The notes beneath the pieces are model-generated. The model was not told the DNA's origin. It searched no databases and saw nothing but the letters and a program-made list of their open reading frames with translations. Below are positions 21,565 to 34,704 of a stretch of 64,000 bases of DNA, in pieces. Positions within the stretch are counted from its first letter, which is position 1. Each line of letters starts with the position of its first letter. The DNA comes from Thunnus maccoyii (lineage: Eukaryota > Chordata > Actinopteri > Scombriformes > Scombridae): contig NC_056538.1 of the NCBI RefSeq assembly GCF_910596095.1, positions 20,818,501-20,882,500 of the forward strand, written 5' to 3'. The position numbers and the translations under genes were made by a program.

Positions 21565-24500
21565 TAGAAATTTACTTTCAAGCCATTGTAACAACATTAC
21601 TCTTGTTCTTTCCCTCCAATTTGTTCTGACAGTTGCATCGATAATAATGCAGCAGTCAGACAGAAGAGAGAGCCCAATGTCCCTACAAACCTCATTCCCT
21701 GTGCCATCAAAACAAACACCCTCAGTGCGTTTCTGTTGTTTTGGCTTGAATCCCGCATACAGGTTCAGGGATAATGTAATGGTTCACTATTGATTTTGCT
21801 TCCAAGAGAAGAGCAATGTTCCGCCATAATGCAATCTGTTCTGCAACAAAAGACACACGTTCACCTTATTGGACCTCATGCCGGCTCCAGCACCCAGCTT
21901 CTGATCTCTGATGATGTCAGTGTCCATAACGATGAACTCCTCCAGTTGCCGTGGGTTACAGAGACTGTTGAAGGGGTTACGCCAGTATGTGTTCCCATCC
22001 ACCTCAGCAACTAGTGAGTTAGAGTTATACATTTATTACTAACAGCAGAGCAAAGTGAGCACTAATTATAATCTACCCTCTCATTCTACTTAATTAGATA
22101 GCTAGAATACATTTCGCCCATTATCATTTCACAGACAGCTTTTTAAAGAAATGAGTCACTCCTGATGCAAAGTTTAAATATTTTTTGAATTCCTTAAAAA
22201 GTCAAACCTCAACACTCTCAGCTTCTTAATCAAAAGTCATATGGGTACTGAGCTAATATGAATCAGACTTGTCTAACAGTGTGTTTTTCTAACTCTACAT
22301 ATTAAAAAATAAACCAAATGCAGACAGGAGTGATGTGTTTCTGCCTATATAGCAAATAAAGCAAACACAAGCAGACAAACAGCAATAAAAATATTTTTAA
22401 TAGTCCAGTTAATTGCCAACTGAATCCCAAATCTGCCTAACAGAGCTCTGCCTCGAGGCTGTTTCTGATATTCAGCCAGCTCCAAAACTTTCTGCAGCAA
22501 AAATAGCCTAGTCTTTGAAGAGTAATTAAAAACGTGTGTGCCGCTTCCAAGATGTCAGAATTCTGTTGAGGAGTGCCAAAGCCTCTCAAGTAATTAGTGA
22601 TTACACCAGGAAGAGAGGAAACACATCCTCACTAATTGTCACCATACGTGTATTGATTAAAAATGCATCCAAATAAGCTGACTTGGCTGTGACAGCATGC
22701 TTAACATAAACTAAAAATATGTTTTTTCTTTTTGTGAGTGTCTGTAGCTGAGCTGTGACTGGAAGCAGAGGGAGTTAGACATCTGTGATAAACATGTGGT
22801 CCGCAGACTGAGGTCAGCTTAGTGCAGCACTGAAGGGTTTAACCAAGAAATGAGTGTCACCATGGTAACATACAGGAAATGCTTTTGATGTTTTTTGATA
22901 AACACTCAGACATAAATGCATAAATATGTTCCTTCTGCAGCAATGATTCCTAAATAGTAGAATAATGCAAAAGAACCTATTGAAGTGCATAGCTGAAACA
23001 ATTAGTCAATTAATGAATTAGTCCATCAACAGAAAATGAATGTGCATCTATTTTAATACTCATCTGATTGTTAAAGTCACTTATCGAGCGGTAAATTCAC
23101 TGATTCCAGCCTTTTAAATTGTCTGGATCTGCTGCACTTTTCTGTTGATCCACTAATTGATTATTCATCTATCCTTTCAGCATAGACACCTTTGGAAATC
23201 TCTCCCCTGCTGTACACTAGGTCTTTCACAATGCCTACACATAGAGCTCATATTATTGAATGAAAGAGTATCTGTGCTTTTTCGCTGAATACACCGAGGC
23301 AACTGAACCTGGTAAAACTCAGCAGGACACTGTCAGTGGAGATACTCACTCTGCAGGGTGTTGGGATCGATGAGGTGGATGGTGCTGGTGACACGGACGC
23401 ACACACACACTTGACCCATGTTCCCCAGGCTCTGCGCCAGCCGTGGTGAGAGGCACACTACGTTGTCCTGGCAACAAGACAACTCAGGGTCAAAGTGAGC
23501 TCGTTGGGAAAGTAATAAGACTGCCGACTTGCTACGGTAAGTGAAAAAAGTACAAAGTGTGTCCTACTGCTCTTGTTTCCCAAAGACAGTCCTTGTTATC
23601 TTAAAGCTGAGATAACAAGTGTGTCTGGATTATATCTTTCTGGCCTAAAAAAATAACATGGGAGCTAAGATTTGCCAGTTCACACATAAAAATCTGATTA
23701 AGATCTTGATATCAGTTGATATTAATTTGCTTATTGAATGTGTCAGTGGCTTTTGCACCATTTGCCGCCCCTGTCATTCAACCAGGCTATGAAATAAACC
23801 ACAAAAATGTGTGTATTGCTATTTAAAATACATAACTAATACTACATGTCAAATTGGATTTAGCAACTACTGAAAATCAAAGATATGCCTCTGCCAAAAA
23901 TCTCTACACCCAATTTAAGTTTTCATGTCAAAACACTGTAGGACATCTTGGATGATTCATGGATAATTCATGGGTAAAACAGCCTTCCTTTAATTTCAAA
24001 ATAAGAGACATGAAGAATGCCTCACCCTGAACCCTGAACTTACCTCCTTGCCAAGTGAATGTTTGTTAGCGGGACATTACCCCAGAACTTAAACACTGTG
24101 ACAAAACAGAGACTGAACAGACCTCCTGAGAAACCATTTTTGACCATAAACTGAATTATGGCCTGAACTAAAAGCATAAATGACGTCTGGGGTCATTTGA
24201 ACCAGGAGAAATCATCAACAACTCAGTAAACATGGACAGAGAACGCCCCTCTTTTGGGCCTTTTCTCTTACCAGACCAGAGCCACAAACTCAAACTCACA
24301 TTCCTGGAGTCTCCCTGCAAATCTGAGCCAAACCTGAATTTCATGTAAATTATATGTCTAATCATTATGTAAATTGTGTAATGTTATTTGTCATGTAAAT
24401 ACATGAAGAATGGTACAACTTTAATAGTTGTGTGATTATCTACTAAGGAGACATTAAACTTTGATTTTATTACCTTTTTACTACATGTGACCCTACTGCC

Positions 24501-27500
24501 CTCTAGTGACAAGAGTTAAACTCCGTTATGTCAAAAGTTAATGCAATTGTATTTTAAAATCATTTAAGTGTTTAACTTTTGATCTATTAACCTAATAGAC
24601 AATCATATTTTAGTAGTTAAATTAGATAAGTAGTTGTATTGAAAGAGTGAATTTTCTGAAGTAATAAGAATGTAAAGATAGTTTGAAGAGTTTCAATTTT
24701 AACTTTTCTTTTATTATCAAATAATAGTCAAATTAAATGTTTTTGTATTATGAAGTAAGAGTTGTGTCGAATTTATATTTGAATATGTTTCTGAAGGTTT
24801 AATCTAATCACATAAGTGTTGCTTAACTTTATTTCATTTCACTATAGTATTAAACTTTTATTTCAGTATGGATGGTTTGAGAAAGTTGGATGTTTAGACA
24901 TCATGAAGTGCTAATATGAAGGTTAATGTTTGATATGTTAATAGAAGAATTATGACTTATTATAAAATGGATGTATACTGCTCAACTGTTTAGCGATATA
25001 TGATACAAAGTGACATGAAATGTTCAGACCTAGTGACTCTGAAGTGTGAATTTTGTATTTAAAAGTCAAAACTTGATTCCTCAGTGTAAGAAAGTAATTT
25101 GCCATCTCAAGTCAAACTCAAACCACACCTTAAAACTCCCTGAAACATAGAAATTGAATATTCATCAGTAATTTGGCACGAAAATTTAAAACACGCCCAA
25201 AACTCCAACCGTTTTGTCCAAACTCATAAAACAGCCTCAAAGTGAATTCTCTTTGAGGGGGTCTCTTTTATTTGTTTTTCAACCAAGAATATTTGAATTT
25301 AATCTTTTATTGCAACAAGTTTAGTTTGTCCTAGTTTGTGACATTAAGTGTTGTGTTTCCACTTACAGTATTTTATTTTTGAAGTAAATGCCACTGAAGA
25401 TTTGAGAGTAGTCAGATTAAACTTAATTCAGCATTAAACTCAGGTTGCCACGAGCCAACCAAAGCCTGAACCCTCAACTTAAACGCCTGAAAAAGACGAT
25501 TGAAAAAGGACCTCTACCAGCTTTCTGAGAGCAATACTGCAAACTAGAATTTAAGCCAGCCTAAATTTAAGCACCTCTGTACCCACGAAGACGTGCCCAC
25601 AGTCTAAAGCCTGATCTGGGCTCTTTAACTGCCAAACACTGCTGATGATTCTACACCAAACAATGCTGGACCTGCCAAGATGACCCCTCTATCATGACGA
25701 AACACGTCAACTATAAGGCTAAACATGGCTTTGTGATAAAGGGTTGATGTCGAATAACATTAAAATTAAAAAGATAATTTCTTTAGATAAGTTGAATTAG
25801 CTTTCCTTTAGCATCCTTGATGCAATAAGTTAGCACTTCGTGCTACTCTTGCTGAATAATTTGATCTTATTTTCATTATCATTTATAGGCCTTATTATTC
25901 TTTTTATTTGTTATCTAATGCTTTATCATCTATCCTCAAGATGTTTAGCTATTAATAAATGTATTAATTTATCCTAAAAGTGGTTGGTTGTTTCTTTAAG
26001 CAACAGTAAATAAGAGGTCACTGTCGGGACAAGAACTTACAGTTTTGAGACTGATTAAGTGACCAAATTGAGAATTAAATTCAAACTTAAATGTTTCCTC
26101 CAGACATTAAAAGGTTACTTCTAGGAGGTGGTGCCCAGACGAGGTTATGTTTTATATTAATAAATTGTCATGTCACAACAGCACATTAATTCTGTCTAAT
26201 ACTGAATGAGTTGATTTTTTTACTATGTGTCAGTGCCAAAAACAAATATAACATGAGAGATTTTTGGCCAGCCTCAGGTTTCCATCTGCATATCACCAAA
26301 ACGTCTAACACCCTTTTAAAACAACATTTTTCCTAAACTAACAAAGTGAAAGCTTTCGCGATGACGTGTAAGAACATCAACAGTTCTGGCTAGTCTGAAA
26401 AGGTCTGAGCAGATACGGTTGTGTCTCAGCTGCAATTAAGAGAAACAAAATCCCACTAAAAATGAAAACAAACCTTGCAGACAGGTACAATCTCCATAGA
26501 GAAGGTGCTCTTATAGTTGAACGTGTTTGAGTGGATGTCATGAGAGATGAGGCGCTGGGAAGTCTTTGACCTTTAAAAATGAAAAGAAAGTGTTCGTCAT
26601 TATCACAGACACCATTCAGAGACATAATCCATCGTGTCCCAGGTGGACAAATCATCACAACAAAAGAGCCTAATTGCAATAAGATGTTCTGCACACATGG
26701 AAAAGACTATGTATTGTGCTGTTTAACTCATCTGAACTGTTGAAGGTCATGTCAACATGCCATCTCCACATCCAGTTGACTGATTACATAATGTTTGAGT
26801 TTTTACTATCCAACAATAGCTGCAGTTTATTTTGGCAAATTACATTATGTACATAGCAAAAGAAACACTCATTTAAAATAATGTCACAGTATGAATACTG
26901 TTTTTAATAGAGTTAAATTCTTTGTTTATGCAGTTTTTATTAGGATAATTTATTCACTTCAACAAATATGTTGAATCAAGCCAATGATTTTTTGTGACCG
27001 CATTTGCTCATAAATTTCTGGACTACTGGGTGGAAACATAACTACTCAATGTAGCTCTGAAGGTTATGTTCTAAATAAATAAAAGGATAATGTTGAGCCT
27101 TAATACTGAGCCTCATGAGAACAATGTTTTCATAAGCACAGACTGAAGCATCGCTCACCTGCAGGGCACAGTGCACTGGAGGAAGTCCACCATCTTCTGA
27201 GCGTGCTGCTTGGAGCCATAGTAGAAATCAATCCCCTCTGAGAAAAAAAAAAGAAAGAAAAAAGAGCAATACCATCAAACCCTCCACCAATAAATTAATC
27301 ACTGGCATGCTTCACGGGTCATCATCACTGCGGAACACATGCAACACAAGCTCGAGCCGATGAAGACAGGAGACAATATGGCAGCCACATGTTGTAACCT
27401 TCATAAAGCTTTTAAGTCCTGCTGAGATATGGGCATGATTTAAATTACACTACCAGAGCCAAACTCCACTTCACAGTCCTAGAGTGCAGAGAGCCGCTGC

Positions 27501-30500
27501 TCACTCAACTCACAGCATGTGTGCCTGAGTGTGTGGATGCTTGTGTGTGTGTATGAGGTCGGAGTTAGCATCTCTAAATAGGGTATGAAGTGAGCTTGCA
27601 TTGCTGGAATCTGGTATGGAATGCCTGCTCTGATTACAGCACAATGATTAGACGCACAGACGCATGCCCCGCTGAGGCCCACACAGGCCAGCTGTATGAA
27701 CTGATTGGCACCAGCGATATGCATGCATGGCTTGCTGTCTGGTACGGGAAGAGGTAATTAACACTCGACACGTCATTATGTTCTGCTCAGTTCTAATCCA
27801 CATTAGTTACGCCGGTGACGAATGAGACAAGTTTCCCACTTTTCAGTGTAATTTGGCCCTGTGGAAAACAGCGGGTCTCTACTTTTAAAGATATACATAC
27901 TAGCAGCGGTTATCTGAGTGCTCGCTGTCCTTCACGAGTTATTAATGGACAACTCGTGAAAGACAGCGAGGCACTCACAACTGCTGCTCTTCACCATTTG
28001 TGTGTTTGTTTGTAAACATGTAAAGGGAGATGTGCCTGTTTGTAATTTATTGAGATGCTTGAGATGTTTTTGCCTTAGACTGCAGTTTTTTAATAGAGTG
28101 AATGGTTTTTGTAGTAATTTGATGATTCTCAGGCCAGCATCTGCACGTGTGTTCTTAGTTACTGTGTTTGTACTGTGTTTGCTTATTGACTGTGTTTTTT
28201 CTTAGATTGTTCTTATTGTGATGTTGTTGTTGCAGTAATTCTCTTTGTCCAAGACGTGATCTTGAAAAAACTGAATATATGAAATCATGTGCCACAAACC
28301 TACCATGGATTTCTTTGATGTTGAGGGAATTCTGATGGAGCTTGTGCTTGAGGATCAGCTGTTCTAGGTAGTAGAAAGTCTTTTTATGAGCAGTCTGTTA
28401 AAAAAAAAAAAAAAAAAAAAAAAAAGATTTCTCAGTATAATCATTATCATACAAATCCCTGGCCTGGCAGACTAATTTGCAAATACGAATTAGTCTGGAA
28501 CCTCTCAGTTCATTTTGAATTTCCAAGGGGTGTTATCAACAAGCGAAGACTAAAATGTCTCTGGACGTAATTGGACAGACCTACAACCAGTCAGAGCAAC
28601 AAAACGTGTGACGTAGCAATGAGCGACACATGCAAGTTGGGCGGTGCTTCACCCTTCTCAAGGAGGAAAAAAATGGCAGCCTGGTCACAAAATTTCTCAT
28701 ATTAGAGCTAAACAGTACTCTAAAATATGTTTTTGAAAACATTTGAGGTGGAAAATAGGCAATACAGTAACAGAATCTTGAATCATATTTGATCAGCACC
28801 GCCTAGTTTGACAGTTTGATCTGAGTTTCGTGAGCCTGGTGCGTTGCACTGGACGGACCTCTGCAGACTGTCAGTGACAGATCCTGCACTAACCAATAGG
28901 GTGCTCTGATGGAGTTTAGCAACGTCGACCAATCACAGCATGGAATCCCCACATGGCCATTCCCCCCATACGTTCCCACACATATGGATAAATGGTTGTG
29001 ATTGGCTCATCATGGCCCAGGACGGGTGGAAATCTGTCTGAACGAGAGGGGGCCAGACGTATCTGCCAGAGCAAATAAAACATGAGCTCGGCAGACTCTT
29101 CTGGTTCCCAGGCTAACAAATCCCTCCACCCCATGTCTCAATTACTGTAACATTTATTGGTGTGGAACGAGGATGAACAGATTAGCATCTGCCACAGCCT
29201 GTCGCCACCTTTGACCTCTCAGAAAAATACTCAATTTAAAATCTTCGGTATCTGGGGCTTACTACTTCTTTTCTCTGAAAAAAGCAGTTTGTGAAAATGC
29301 ATTCCAGTGGCAAAGCGTTGCAGAGGAACGAGTGAGAACAAGCAGACCTTTAGTTTTTAGTATGTTGTTAATTCACACTTCCTGTACAGCTGCTTCACAG
29401 GAAATGCCTTCCAGTGAAGAGAGGTAATTGTGGCTGTTAAGTAGCCGTGGACAGTGTTGAGTTGATAATCAGCAAGAGTAACTTAGCTTAATTTAGGTAG
29501 CATGATCTCACAAGTCTATTGTCTTTATATGACTGCAGCAAAACTTGGTTTATTTCCACATCAATGATAAAAGGGAAAAAAAGTGTAACCTTTGGATTTA
29601 GTGTTATATTTTACTGCAGAATATCTAGGCCTCTATATTTGCTTTACATTAAACCTACAAAGATACAGGGTTAGGTTTAAACAAACAAAAACAACAGGAT
29701 TGAGAGAAGGGTAAAGTGAGCGCGCCAAAACGGAAAAATGAGATCAACCTAGAAAAACCCCCACACACTTAAATAGGAGTCAATTATGGAGTCACACCCA
29801 GTATAATTTATTTACAAGCATATTTTCAGCCTCAAGCATGAGCAGTTTTTCAGGCTCTTTGCTACCTAGACGACTAGAATTACTGAATCGTACCGTGCTA
29901 AAATAAAACCACTATTAATGATTCAACTAATCAATAAATACTTCCTAAAATTAGGCTTATAGCACGTACACATTGGTGTATTTTAAATTCTTTATAGTCG
30001 AACATGTGAGTCCAGTTCAGGTAGAGTAAAACAGCAGATAACCAAAAATAAAATAAATATTTATATATACACGCTTCGTTAGATCACAGACAACTACCTT
30101 CTGCCTGACTTGAACGACGGCCTTCCAGAAGTCCTTGGCCTCCACACGGTGGCAGTCGTCACACATCTGGGACTGGATGACAAACTCGACCACGAACACC
30201 TGCTGTAGGATAGCACCATTCATCACCTGGAGACGCAAAAGACAGCAACAAGTTACACCATATGCTCTAACGGCATTGTAAGCAGCAGCGAAGACTGTGC
30301 ACACAGCCATTCACTAACCAAGTCTTTCGGGGGAAAAAAAATATTTGTTCATTATGTTGCCATCTCTGAACCATTAAGAGAATATGTGAGCAGCGTTATA
30401 CAGACCCTTCAACAGCACAAACAAAAGAGTTGGCTCTGAGCAGCACAGGGCTCAGGTTCTCACTTAAGGTCAAGGAGATGAGATGACAGCCACTGGCTAC

Positions 30501-32976
30501 GCTCACCTCTCTCAAACACAACTAAATGAACTGAGAACAGGCGACTCTGTTTCAAGACTTTACGTCAAAGCCTGCTGTGCTTATGATTATTTCTGAGTCA
30601 CTTTGTAATGGGAGTGTTGTGTGTTGCACCTTGACATTATTATTTTCATATGTTGTTAAACAAAGCACTCAAATTATTGCAATTTCTAAATGAGAACAAT
30701 TCAAACACAAACAAATCTGGCTGCCGATTACCACCTGAAATAAATAACCTAGATAACCTTTGGACAAAAAAAAAAGGAAAAAAAAAAAAAGAAATCTTGC
30801 CAATCTCAGGTCGCTAATCAGTTTAAATGTCTCTCTCCCACACTTATCACTTCTCCTCTGTTTCCTTACCTCTTTCTGGATGGTAAGTTTCATCTTAATC
30901 CTCTTGGAGTGTGGTTCTGTCCACAGGAAGCCAGCGTCAATAAGACGCACCTGTGAGAAGAGAGGTGTCGTTGAATCCATCAAGCAGCAGGAGCTCTGAA
31001 TCAAGTACTTCTCCTTGATTTTAATTATCCATGACATGAGATCATTTCTATAAACATGAACATTACAATGTTGAGTTTTTGTTGATTTAACTTTATGTAT
31101 TAGGCAGTTTTATATTATAAGATGCTACAATTAATTTGTCACTGAAATGCATGATGTGTCTACACACTGCCAAAAAAAATTAATTAAAAGGCAAAAATGA
31201 TATACAGAAATGATTTCCTTCATAATTTATTACATTAGTATTAAAAGGCTGACATTGAAATCAAAATCAGGGAATCCCACGATTAGGAGAGGACACGAGA
31301 TCCCCTAGATTTTATAAACTTTCTTTGTACATGTGAATATTTTGTGCAAATATGCTGTTGTCTTTTGTGCAGTTTAGTAAGAATCACACTTACTTTGGTC
31401 ATAGATCCTTTAAGTTTTTTCAGGCAAAGGGCCAGCAGCTCCCTGGACTCCAGAGCACACTGCACCCAGGTGGCTGGAGGCTGCAAGTACCTACACGGAG
31501 GAGACAGACATACAGTACATTCAAGCCTCAACACAATTACTCAAAAAACGGTTTTGTACAGTGTGTGTTTTTGAAAAATGTACTCTATGTATCATATAGT
31601 TCAGTACCGTTCACACTGCTTGCAGAAGTGCACTGTGACCTGCTTGGGGATTCCCTCTGAGATGTCTACCTGAGTACGCAGACAAGCCACGCACATGTTG
31701 GCTGGGTTGGGAGGAATAGGGACACCGCAAGTACAGCACAGGCTGGGAAGAGAGAGGGTCAAATCTGTGAGATAAATTGCTTGCGTATTTTCACATCTCT
31801 AAGTTGAAGAAAGATACCGGCGTTGTTACTGTGACAAAGTGGGTGTGGCCACGCCATTTATCCCTGTTAGACTTTGCTGTAGAACTTCCCATTCTTGTCA
31901 TTTGTTTGTTTGGAAGGATAAGTGCTTAGGTGTGGAAGACTGAAACAATCCTGAGAGAAATGTGGTTCTTCTTAGACAGATTGAAGGGCCTGTTTAAGGG
32001 AGGAGTTTGTTGTTTGTTCAGGACAGAGACAAGGATATCCAAGTAGCTGTAAGAACATGATCATGCCTAAGTTTGTGGACTTTTCTTGAGTTAAATCAGA
32101 TTAAGCTGCGTTTGATTTGCTTGCTTTTTTCATTTCATTTTTGGAGTCACTTGTCTTTAGTTACATGGATCTAAATAATTCACCTTTTTTGCTATTCAAA
32201 AAGTCTCTGAATCTGCCTCTTATCACCTTCCTTGACACCCTAGCTAAGCTTCCTCACAGTTATGTTTTAGACTATTAATTTCAAAACATGTATACTTAGT
32301 TTGACAAATCAATATTATTTTCCATGTATAAAATCAGGGGCACAAAACTTCACATTTGATCTATCCATCTATCTGAATATTATGTTTTACATTCATTGAT
32401 ATGATTGCTGCTGTGTCATCTAACCACTGTGAAAATATTAAATTACATCATTAAATTACATCATCAACATGATGTCAGCAGCTTTGTGAACAGATCTCAA
32501 GAAGAAACTTTTAGCTAGGAACCTTTTGGGTAATTTAGGAGGACTCCTAGTGAAAAGATAAAGATACAGAGTGCTGAGTAATGCTTGTGCTTGTTAATGT
32601 GGTGCTGGGCTGCAGTCAACTCTTCGTTTCCAATCAATGCTTTCAATGGCAAAACAAAGCTTCAATAAGTTCATCTTAAAAAAACAACAACAAAAATGAC
32701 AAAATCTTCACTACAATGAATTCCCCATCACCAGTCTCTACAAACTGAAACCCCTCTGATTGTTGAGCATGTCTGTCATGACCACTACAGATGAGTATTT
32801 GAGAGATATATCTGCAGTAATACGTCTGTCAGTACAGCAAAGACGCAATAGAATAGTAGACATATTGACGAGACAGAGATGAAATGTCATTAATACACAC
32901 ACACAGTACTACTTTTATGCATTTTTACTTACATATTCCCCTGGCTACTTGTGGCAGGAGCTTGTATGTACTCCAT
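19529..32976 (-). CDS. nmd3: 60S ribosomal subunit nuclear export adaptor NMD3
   Basis: NMD3 binds pre-60S subunits in the nucleus and links them to the exportin CRM1. Fifteen coding exons were placed on the minus strand: 32976–32933, 31742–31608, 31490–31394, 30950–30870, 30226–30098, 28394–28304, 27237–27159, 26570–26474, 23467–23350, 22010–21865, 21470–21358, 21241–21169, 20943–20837, 19954–19884, 19662–19529. They sum to 1515 nt, giving 504 aa (human 503), and every junction has GT–AG and keeps frame. Cys pairs for zinc lie at about 17–20, 32–35, 55–58 and 141–144 (CDDC). The C-terminal part has a basic patch at 405–418 (KKSYDRTRRIKRRN), fitting a nuclear localisation signal. An acidic tail with leucines (SLMEMMEELSL) fits an export signal. 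Stop and start are both clear, and no break is seen. Confidence 0.97.
21477..21560 (-). repeat. (AC)42, i.e. (UG)42 in nmd3 pre-mRNA, abutting a 3' splice site
   Basis: This is an uninterrupted 84-base dinucleotide repeat. On the nmd3 strand it reads (GT)42, then tt and acag, and then coding exon 21470–21358. It replaces the usual polypyrimidine tract. Confidence 0.97.
22856..22869. promoter_or_regulatory. Perfect RFX X-box match in an nmd3 intron
   Basis: GTCACCATGGTAAC fits the X-box consensus GTNRCC-N2-RGYAAC at every position. It lies in the intron 22011–23349. Function is unproven. Confidence 0.35.
22991..23175 (-). mobile_element. Diverged copy of the 'GGGCTGCAACTAA' teleost repeat
   Basis: It shares gctgaaacaattagt, cagaaaatgaatgtgcatc and the closing ctaattgattattcatc with other copies in the window. 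It is non-coding and sits in an nmd3 intron. Confidence 0.5.
23940..26145. repeat. Unresolved AT-rich interspersed block filling an nmd3 intron
   Basis: This block occupies most of the 3-kb intron 23468–26473. Two less AT-rich segments (about 24000–24330 and 25440–25740) share phrases such as cctgaaccct and aactta. An AATAAA-rich stretch follows near 25950. The block may be a decayed LTR-type or other repeat, but I found no certain ends and no ORF. Confidence 0.25.
27903..27988 (-). ncRNA. Long near-perfect hairpin in an nmd3 intron (candidate structured RNA)
   Basis: Arm 27916–27940 and arm 27951–27976 pair over about 25 bp around a 10-base loop. The pairing has one bulge and one mismatch, and that mismatch becomes a G·U pair on the nmd3 strand. 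Pairing extends outward through agcagc/gctgct. It lies inside intron 27238–28303. It could be a pre-miRNA-like hairpin or a snap-back repeat. Expression is unknown. Confidence 0.4.
28400..28425. repeat. A26 tract, poly-U next to an nmd3 3' splice site
   Basis: On the nmd3 strand this is a T26 run directly before aacag and exon 28394–28304, so it serves as an extreme polypyrimidine tract. Confidence 0.9.
28461..29114. mobile_element. Possible non-autonomous element with CCAAT-rich interior
   Basis: The block starts near gcctggcagactaatttg and ends near cttctggttcccaggc, a weak inverted similarity. The interior (agtctggaacctctcagttc and aaccaatagg, gaccaatcac, gattggctc) looks like a repeat family seen in fishes. 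The ends are uncertain. Confidence 0.35.
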
Positions 32977-33264
32977 TCTTGTCAAACCTCACAGTTTTGT
33001 GTGGATCTCTAAGGACAGAAACATCATGGCAGACAGATTTTTATACAATATAAGTGTATTGTCACGCACTAGGTGTTAAAGTCAGGGACAGAGAAGACAG
33101 TTATACACAGGCTGTAGTTGACGTTACAGTTAGCACCAAATGCTAAATGGCTACTTCTGCTGATTTCTGAGAGACATTTCGTGAAGAAATGAGCAGAAGA
33201 CGTCAACTTAACTTTTTTTTTCTAGCTACGACTGTTGCAAACTGAGAGGGTGACAACACTTACT
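32933..33264 (-). other. nmd3: nmd3 5' UTR exons
   Basis: Exon 33008–32933 carries 32 bases of leader before the ATG at 32976–32974. Its acceptor AG is at 33010–33009. Upstream, a good donor (GTAAGTG starting at 33263) ends a probable non-coding first exon at 33264, whose start is near 33300. Confidence 0.6.
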
Positions 33265-33400
33265 GGTGTTATTTAGAAGTGACATCCGAAACACACCGTG
33301 AAGTGCTCCACGTTTTCCCCACCGAGGACCAAGGAAGGCTGGGTGACGTCAGGCAGGCCTCGAGGACCCCGAGACTGTCTTTGTTTGCCTGAATGAAAAT
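33264..33400 (-). promoter_or_regulatory. nmd3: nmd3 promoter with palindromic CRE
   Basis: TGACGTCA at 33344–33351 is a full CREB/ATF site just upstream of the probable first exon. A ccaaggaagg ETS-like motif lies at 33330–33339, and no TATA box is evident, fitting a housekeeping promoter. Confidence 0.5.
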
Positions 33401-34627
33401 TGATTCAAAAAGCCATGCAGGTTAAATTAAAATGGGATAATAAAAGGCAAGTAAAGTATATTTGGCATTTAATTATTGTCTTATCTGATCTACCTTACTG
33501 AGTCACAGCATAAATAGAGCTGTTTAATATCAGAAACCGAAATGAATGGTTAAAATTTGAAAAATACTCACATCATATTGCAGTAAAAAAAACTAAGGAA
33601 AAGAAAAATAAGGAAAGAAAATAAGAGAGAAAGAACTTTATTTTGCCCTATGTATGTCTGAAATTCTGCCCTGCTGCAACATAGGTCACACAAAAAGTAG
33701 TAGGCTGCTAGCCCAGCAATGTGAACAGATAACCTATAAGGAAAATATTTATGAGAAATGTATACCATATTCAACGATATGAGATTGTAACTTGGAAATG
33801 AACAATTAATATTTCATGTGTGCGTGTAGTTTTTCTTAAACACACTGCAACACACCTCAACAAACAACAAACACACCTCTGGACCTGATTCCATGTCATT
33901 GTATTATAGTGAGAACAGATTAGCATTTATTTGACTAAACTGGGTATTGACTTAGTAATATAAAACAGTTCTACTGGTCGTTCACAATTCAAAATACAGG
34001 TCTGATAAACTCAATATATAGCTTTAAGCGTGGACTGGTCTATAAAAGCAAACATTTAAAGCCTCAAAATTCATATGGACCGTATAGCCAGGTTAGTGTG
34101 AACTATATTGATTTCTGCTCAACATTGTGATTGTTTTGTCTGATTTGTTTTATGGTTGTGATGGATTTATCGCTTGTGGGTTACCTTTTATAAATCTGCT
34201 GTCTTTGCACGCACCTGTGGTTCGGCAGCGCTTTGGACGCCTTACATTGCTGTCGGAAATATCCAAACTCAAAACGAGCGCACGTTAATGATCTTCCAAA
34301 GGAAATACGAAATGATGTGACTATTAACCGACACTAAGAATAAAAGCCCGAAGATTGATATTAACAATTATAAGGTCTTTTTTGGTGTGCATTTAATGTT
34401 AATATTGCTGTACCCGATTAAATCAACGAATAACCAACCAATTTCAGAATCATATTTTGGGTTTATTGTGCTATCATCATATGTACATACTTTGTGTAGA
34501 TTATTCAGGTATGAAGTTGGAGTTAGTTTATTTAGTTATTGTATATAATTTAGCCTTTGATTGTATTTATTTCTTTTACCACATTGTTTTTTTGTTGTTG
34601 TCGTTTTTTACCTAATAAGGCTGCTGC

Positions 34628-34628
<1 letters not shown>
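33400..34628. other. Intergenic between divergent nmd3 and ppm1l
   Basis: This is AT-rich DNA without a recognisable gene or clear repeat boundary. Confidence 0.4.

Positions 34629-34704
<76 letters not shown>
34629..34704. repeat. (CTAT)19 microsatellite
   Basis: Uninterrupted tetranucleotide repeat. It is followed by aataaagattattctgattctg (34726 onward), a 3' terminus typical of teleost retroposon copies. Together they look like a retroposon tail. Confidence 0.9.

Noticed and set aside
21354-21581. ORFs with Cys-Val or His-Thr runs
   Set aside because: They are translations of the (AC)n microsatellite in an nmd3 intron. Only the part 21358–21470 is real coding sequence, on the minus strand.
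26129-26144. Primer-binding-site-like tggtgcccagacgagg
   Set aside because: Only partial similarity to a histidine tRNA site, no TG...CA boundary next to it and no gag/pol sequence downstream. Not enough to call an LTR element.
34629-34704. Tandem repeats as a CRISPR-like array
   Set aside because: These are simple microsatellites without spacers, and the genome is vertebrate.
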